This document shows, piece by piece, positions 59,572 through 64,000 of a stretch of 64,000 nt of DNA. The position numbers were made by a program, and so were the translations under genes. The notes under the pieces were generated by a model, which saw only the letters and a list, made by a program, of their open reading frames with translations, made no database searches and was not told where the DNA came from. Origin of the DNA: Peptococcaceae bacterium (GTDB lineage Bacteria; Bacillota; Desulfotomaculia; Desulfotomaculales; JACDOK01); contig JACDOK010000003.1 in assembly GCA_017656185.1 (NCBI GenBank), positions 1-64,000 of the forward strand. Direction: 5' to 3'. The number at the start of each line of letters is the position of its first letter. The stretch's first letter is position 1.

Positions 59572-59587
59572 GCTTACCTGGCTGAAA

Positions 59588-60430
59588 TTACTGCATTATC
59601 TCTTCCGGAGGTTCTTCACCGAACCATTCCTGATAGATCTCAGTAAAAGTACCATTTTCCTTTAAGGTAGACAGGGCCTCGTTAAATTCAGCTAATAGTT
59701 CGGGATTATTTTTAGGTAGGGCAATGCCGTAAAATTCAGTCGAAAGCATGTCGCCTACAACCTTGATTTCGCCGCTTTCATCTTGCTTAATGGCATACAA
59801 AGTAACCGGAGCATCATTAACAACAGCATCAACGTTACCCTGCTTTAACGCCAAGAAAGCTTCCGGAATGCGGTCGAAGGTTACGATCTCAGTGCTCGGG
59901 TCTTCTTCTTTAACTGTTGCAGCCATGTCGGCACCAGTAGTACCAATCTGTACGGCAATGGTTTTTCCTTTCAGGTCGTCAAAAGATTTAATCTCTTCAT
60001 TATCTTTGTGCACTGCTACGATTAAACCGGACTTATAGTATGGATCAGTAAAATTAACTTTTTCTTCCCGTTCCGGCTTGATGGTCATAGCCGTAATACA
60101 CGCGTCAATAGTACCGGCCTGCAGCGCAGGAATCAACCCGTCGAAGGTCATACTCTTGATTTCATATTCATAGCCCATTTCCTTGCAAAGGGCATCTATA
60201 AGATCCATGTCAAAACCAATGTATTCACCGGTTTCGGTATCCTGCCACTCAAACGGAGCATAAGCAGTGTCAGAACCAATAACCAGTTTTCCCTTGGACT
60301 GTTGACCTTCACCAGCCTGCTGTTCTTCATCCTGGGACGCAGTTTCTTCGCCACCGCCACAGCCAACGATAACAAAAGCAAGAGCTGCAACAGTTAACAT
60401 TACCAGTAGCAATTTAATTGCACGTTTCAA
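59588..60430 (-). CDS. polar amino acid ABC transporter substrate-binding lipoprotein
   Basis: 280 aa; lipobox VIVGCGGG; IGSDTAYAPFEWQDTETGEYIGFDMDLIDALCKEMGYEYE. Confidence 0.94.
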   Translation of the reverse strand: MKRAIKLLLVMLTVAALAFVIVGCGGGEETASQDEEQQAGEGQQSKGKLVIGSDTAYAPFEWQDTETGEYIGFDMDLIDALCKEMGYEYEIKSMTFDGLIPALQAGTIDACITAMTIKPEREEKVNFTDPYYKSGLIVAVHKDNEEIKSFDDLKGKTIAVQIGTTGADMAATVKEEDPSTEIVTFDRIPEAFLALKQGNVDAVVNDAPVTLYAIKQDESGEIKVVGDMLSTEFYGIALPKNNPELLAEFNEALSTLKENGTFTEIYQEWFGEEPPEEIMQ

Positions 60431-60667
60431 ATCTTACGCCTCCCCATAAATCACCTTTTTATATTACTTACCTTAGTGACAGTTTCCCGGCTGAATTAAC
60501 TAACCGAGTACCCACCCCCTCGCTTGAAGTTCCACATCTTATAAAATTTCGCCCTGTGAGTTAAAAAGTCCTGCCGGTACACCCCATTTTCCGATTTGTT
60601 TTCTTATATTGACACCGGAGAGGGTTAATGTGAGAATAGTAATGATATCCTTAGGAGGGAAGTAACA

Positions 60668-61612
60668 ATGCAGGTTTCCAAAGCCAAGCAGATTACGGCC
60701 GACTTGGCTTTATTGTTTGTCGCGTTTGTATGGGGGATAACATTTGTAGTTGTTAAAGAAGCCCTTTCGGCCATAGGTCCGTACTATTTTTTGGCTATCA
60801 GGTTTTTCATCGCAGGGGTTTTTTTGGCGGTTTTTTGCCCCCGGGCAATGCGTAAAATGAAACTAGCCACATTGAAAGCCGGTTTTATTATTGGTCTGGC
60901 TCTCTTTGGAGGTTACGCCTTTCAAACGGTGGCTCTACAATACACAAAGGCATCTAACGCCGGGTTTATTACCGGCCTTTCAGTGGTAATGGTACCGGTA
61001 TTTGTATCACTTTTAACACGTAAGATACCGACACCTGCCACCATGATCGGTGTTGCTTGTGCTACCCTTGGTTTGGGCCTGCTATGTTTAAACAGCAGCT
61101 TTACAATTAATTTCGGGGATGTGCTAGTTTTCTTATGTGCGGTATGTTTTGCGACTCATATCATTCTGGTAGGGAAATACGCTCCCAGTAATAACGCCGT
61201 ACCACTGGCAGTAACGCAAATTGCTACTGTCAGCGCTATTAGCCTCGTTATGGCCATACCCCTTGAAGTAATGCCTGAAACCCTGGCACCCCAGGTCCAA
61301 ATCGCCTTACTGGCAACAGCTATACCGGCCACCTCACTGGCCTTCCTTATCCAAAACACAGCCCAGAAATTTACCTCTGCCACCCACACAGCTGTGATTT
61401 TTACAATGGAGCCGGTTTTCGCTGGTTTAACAGCTTGGTTGCTTGGAGGGGAAGTCCTTTCCATCCGCCAGTGGATCGGAGGTGCCGCCATTATTTGTGG
61501 TATGCTGATAACGGTTCTGAAATCTTCTGAAATTGCCGAAAGGGAATCAACAGAAGACCTGACGGTGATCAGCCGCCAAGACCACGCAGTCCCGTACGAC
61601 AAACAAACCTGA
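60668..61612 (+). CDS. EamA/DMT family transporter
   Basis: 314 aa, ten-TM pattern; LLFVAFVWGITFVVVKEAL. Confidence 0.92.
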   Translation: MQVSKAKQITADLALLFVAFVWGITFVVVKEALSAIGPYYFLAIRFFIAGVFLAVFCPRAMRKMKLATLKAGFIIGLALFGGYAFQTVALQYTKASNAGFITGLSVVMVPVFVSLLTRKIPTPATMIGVACATLGLGLLCLNSSFTINFGDVLVFLCAVCFATHIILVGKYAPSNNAVPLAVTQIATVSAISLVMAIPLEVMPETLAPQVQIALLATAIPATSLAFLIQNTAQKFTSATHTAVIFTMEPVFAGLTAWLLGGEVLSIRQWIGGAAIICGMLITVLKSSEIAERESTEDLTVISRQDHAVPYDKQT

Positions 61613-61718
61613 TGAGGATTTTAAACCGCCCCACACATTGTATAATGGCAAATACTTCTACAAAGAATAAACATGAAGAAAGTGGGGAGGAGTGTGGGAA
61701 ATAAGGAGCGCAGGATAG

Positions 61719-62075
61719 ATGCTTTTAAAACAGGCCGTTATGCAATTTCATTACGGTGAGACGGTAAAGTCCTTTCTTATTGCTGCTGCCGGACTGTTGG
61801 CTGAACTGGCACAACTATCATCCAACGAATCCTCTACTGCGTTGCGTCTCTGTAAGAATTATCTTGCCCATGTAAAGGCTGAAATACGTCTTGCCGCCAG
61901 TGTGGGAGGTCTTTCTAACCTGTCCGAGGTGGAGCAAAAACTAAAAGAAGCGATATGGGAAGCCCATATTAACCGTCCGGCTGAGGCAGGCCGATTGCTT
62001 GGGGAAGCCATTTCCCTGGTTGTAACAGCTACTGAAAAAGCTGCCTTACGTCTCAAATCCGAAAACATTCTCTAA
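61719..62075 (+). CDS. hypothetical protein
   Basis: 118 aa helical; no recognised family. Confidence 0.6.
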   Translation: MLLKQAVMQFHYGETVKSFLIAAAGLLAELAQLSSNESSTALRLCKNYLAHVKAEIRLAASVGGLSNLSEVEQKLKEAIWEAHINRPAEAGRLLGEAISLVVTATEKAALRLKSENIL

Positions 62076-62263
62076 CTTACCTTTTTGCATAACTTTAACC
62101 CCTATAAAATATATGGAGGACTTAAGTTATTTTAATACTGATAACTAACTAGGTAAGGCTACAGGAAAACCTGATCTCGCGCAAGTCGGTGGTCCACGGG
62201 GAATTCCCGAAGCGCGGCCTTGGGAATCCGATCAAAATAGAAAATATAATAGGAATTGGAAAC

Positions 62264-63211
62264 ATGCAAAGTAAGGAAAAGAAAATCCCCCTGATCAATC
62301 CATACTTAGCCGTTATTTGCGGGGTAGTTGCCGTATCGTTTTCCGCCATCTTAATCAAACTTTCTAGCGCACCATCATTAGTGATTGCTTTCTATCGTCT
62401 TGTCTTTACCGTAATTTTTCTGGCCCCTTTTGCTTTAAACGCCAATGGCCGCACCCAACTTAAAGAAATGTCCCTGCAAGAATACCTGTGGGCATTTGGC
62501 GCCGGGACGTTACTTGCCTTACATTTTGCGGTCTGGATTGCCTCCCTTAATTATACATCTATAGCAAGTTCGACCGTTTTGGTAACTATGCAGCCATTGT
62601 TCGTAATATCCGGTGCCTCCATTTTTTTCCACGAAAAACTTAATTATATTAGCCTGTTTGGTGCAGGATTAGCACTACTGGGAAGCATTATAATCGGCAT
62701 AAACGATTTTCAAATCGGCGGAAAAGCCGTTTACGGTGACATGTTAGCCTTTGCTGGCGCCATATTTGTAGCAGGGTATATCCTTATTGGGCGTAAACTC
62801 CGCAAGCAAATATCATTGGCACCTTACGTTTTTATCGTATATTCGACGGCAGCATTGACACTCCTCAGCTTTAACTTGCTTGCTCGAACCCCTTTGTACC
62901 CTTACCCGGCGTTAGAATGGGTACTTTTTGTTTTATTGGCCGTACTACCGACCATACTTGGTCATACCGTCTTCAACTGGGCTTTACGTTATGTGAAGGC
63001 AGCTGTTGTATCTGTAAGTGTTTTGGGCGAACCCGTGGGAGCAACCATTTTAGCCCTAATTATCTTCAACGAAGTTCCACAATTACTTCAAATCATTGGG
63101 GGAATGTTAATCCTTTTCGGTTTATACACGTTTATTAATTCTTCCAAAAAACAAAACAGTAAAGAGAACAATACGAATCATTACTGTGAATCAGAAAATT
63201 CACCAAGTTGA
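62264..63211 (+). CDS. EamA/DMT family transporter
   Basis: start moved to ATG 62264; VICGVVAVSFSAILIKLSSAPSLVIAFYRLVFTVIFLAPFA. Confidence 0.92.
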   Translation: MQSKEKKIPLINPYLAVICGVVAVSFSAILIKLSSAPSLVIAFYRLVFTVIFLAPFALNANGRTQLKEMSLQEYLWAFGAGTLLALHFAVWIASLNYTSIASSTVLVTMQPLFVISGASIFFHEKLNYISLFGAGLALLGSIIIGINDFQIGGKAVYGDMLAFAGAIFVAGYILIGRKLRKQISLAPYVFIVYSTAALTLLSFNLLARTPLYPYPALEWVLFVLLAVLPTILGHTVFNWALRYVKAAVVSVSVLGEPVGATILALIIFNEVPQLLQIIGGMLILFGLYTFINSSKKQNSKENNTNHYCESENSPS

Positions 63212-63313
63212 AACAATATTCTGTATTTTGTCATACAAAAAGAAGGGGTATCTTGAACTTATAACGAAAATTGTAATAGCTAGCGAAATAGTTTAAAAGG
63301 AGGGAGAATCAGG

Positions 63314-63418
63314 GTGGAATATAGCTTAACACCGTTAACGTGGTTTTGGCTATGTGTGCCAACCGGGTTAATTATTGTTTTATCACTGGTTAACTTGATT
63401 GTTAATAACAATAAATAA
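63314..63418 (+). CDS. symporter small accessory protein
   Basis: 34 aa single-TM ORF not in track: VEYSLTPLTWFWLCVPTGLIIVLSLVNLIVNNNK, immediately upstream of a PutP-type symporter; GGAGGGAG RBS. Confidence 0.8.
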   Translation: MEYSLTPLTWFWLCVPTGLIIVLSLVNLIVNNNK

Positions 63419-63433
63419 GGAGGGTAACTAAAT

Positions 63434-64000
63434 TTGCAAAGTACAAGTGCGGCGGTTTTTTTAGTCTATATCTTGGGTATGATTTTAATCGGAGCATTAC
63501 TATATCAGAGAAACAAATCTATGGACGATTATTTTCTGGGAGGGCGATCTTTAAACGGGTATGTAGCCGCCTTGAGCGCCGAGGCAAGTGATATGAGCGG
63601 ATGGCTATTGCTAGGTCTTCCCGGTGCTGCCTACGCTGGCGGTATTAACGCTATGTGGATCGGTGTCGGATTGGCGATAGGAACATACCTGAACTGGCAG
63701 TTTGTGTCCCAGCGTTTGCGCCGTTACACGGAAACCGTTAATGCGATTACTTTATCGGATTACTTCGAATACCGTTTTCACGATAAGACACGTTCTTTAC
63801 GCATCATTTCAGCCATACTCTCCCTAACTTTTTTCCTTTTTTATACCTCCTCCGGTCTAGTAGCAGGCGGCAAATTGTTTGAAACCACCTTTGGTTTTGA
63901 TTACAGTACGGCCCTTTACGTTGGGGCAGCAGTTATTATTACTTATACTTTTCTTGGTGGCTTCCTGGCAGTAAGCTGGACCGATTTCGTACAGGGTACG
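63434..64000 (+). CDS. sodium:solute (PutP-type) symporter, truncated by window end
   Basis: TTG start; MQSTSAAVFLVYILGMILIGALLYQRNKSMDDYFLGGRSLNGYVAALSAEASDMSGWLLLGLPGAAYAGGINAMWIGVG... Confidence 0.92.
   Translation, partial: MQSTSAAVFLVYILGMILIGALLYQRNKSMDDYFLGGRSLNGYVAALSAEASDMSGWLLLGLPGAAYAGGINAMWIGVGLAIGTYLNWQFVSQRLRRYTETVNAITLSDYFEYRFHDKTRSLRIISAILSLTFFLFYTSSGLVAGGKLFETTFGFDYSTALYVGAAVIITYTFLGGFLAVSWTDFVQGT

Noticed and set aside
1-64000. CRISPR array, rRNA, tRNA, prophage, intact IS or defence island
   Set aside because: No regularly spaced repeats, RNA-gene signatures, transposase, integrase, restriction-modification or toxin-antitoxin motifs were seen by eye; tRNAscan-SE, Infernal and DefenseFinder were not available to confirm

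Overview
A 64 kb window of a low-to-mid GC, spore-forming Firmicutes chromosome, most likely Clostridia/Peptococcaceae-like (inferred from gene content: spmA/spmB, gerW, a spoIIP-type gene, an ispH-S1 fusion and DUF3189). Most of it is ordinary core genome. In order: trpB2; lysA; a DHH-CBS-CBS-polyA polymerase tRNA nucleotidyltransferase; site-2 protease; trpS; DUF2953; gerW; spmAB; rluB; an aromatic block (hisC-like, tyrA, aroA) with cmk, plsC and ispH-S1; DUF1614; spoIIP-like; two DUF3189-type genes; DUF512; der; plsY; purL (with PurS-like N-terminus); purQ; gpsA. The more accessory half has a reduced Tad/Flp secretion cluster without a visible pilin, nitroreductase, Fe-ADH, DUF763, rhomboid protease, a stand-alone CBM-like protein, and a C4-dicarboxylate catabolic module (response regulator, TRAP dctPQM, two-subunit fumarase, malic enzyme). 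It continues with an APC permease, MBL hydrolase, acylphosphatase, radical SAM, an RMD1/DUF155-like membrane protein, polX, DUF502, yedF, a ClC channel, a polar amino-acid ABC transporter, two EamA transporters, and a small-subunit/putP-type Na+ symporter pair cut by the window end. I saw no rRNA, tRNA, CRISPR array, prophage or intact IS element. The most interesting signals are gene remnants not shown as genes in the ORF track: a degraded HD-GYP gene, an internally deleted TtuA/TtcA-like tRNA thiolase, and a histidine-kinase scrap directly upstream of an orphan response regulator. Others are the pilin-less Tad cluster, a tandem PurS-PurL fusion, hairpins between binding-protein and permease genes in two transporters, and several small uncharacterised proteins. 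I found no clearly new defence-like or biosynthetic system.
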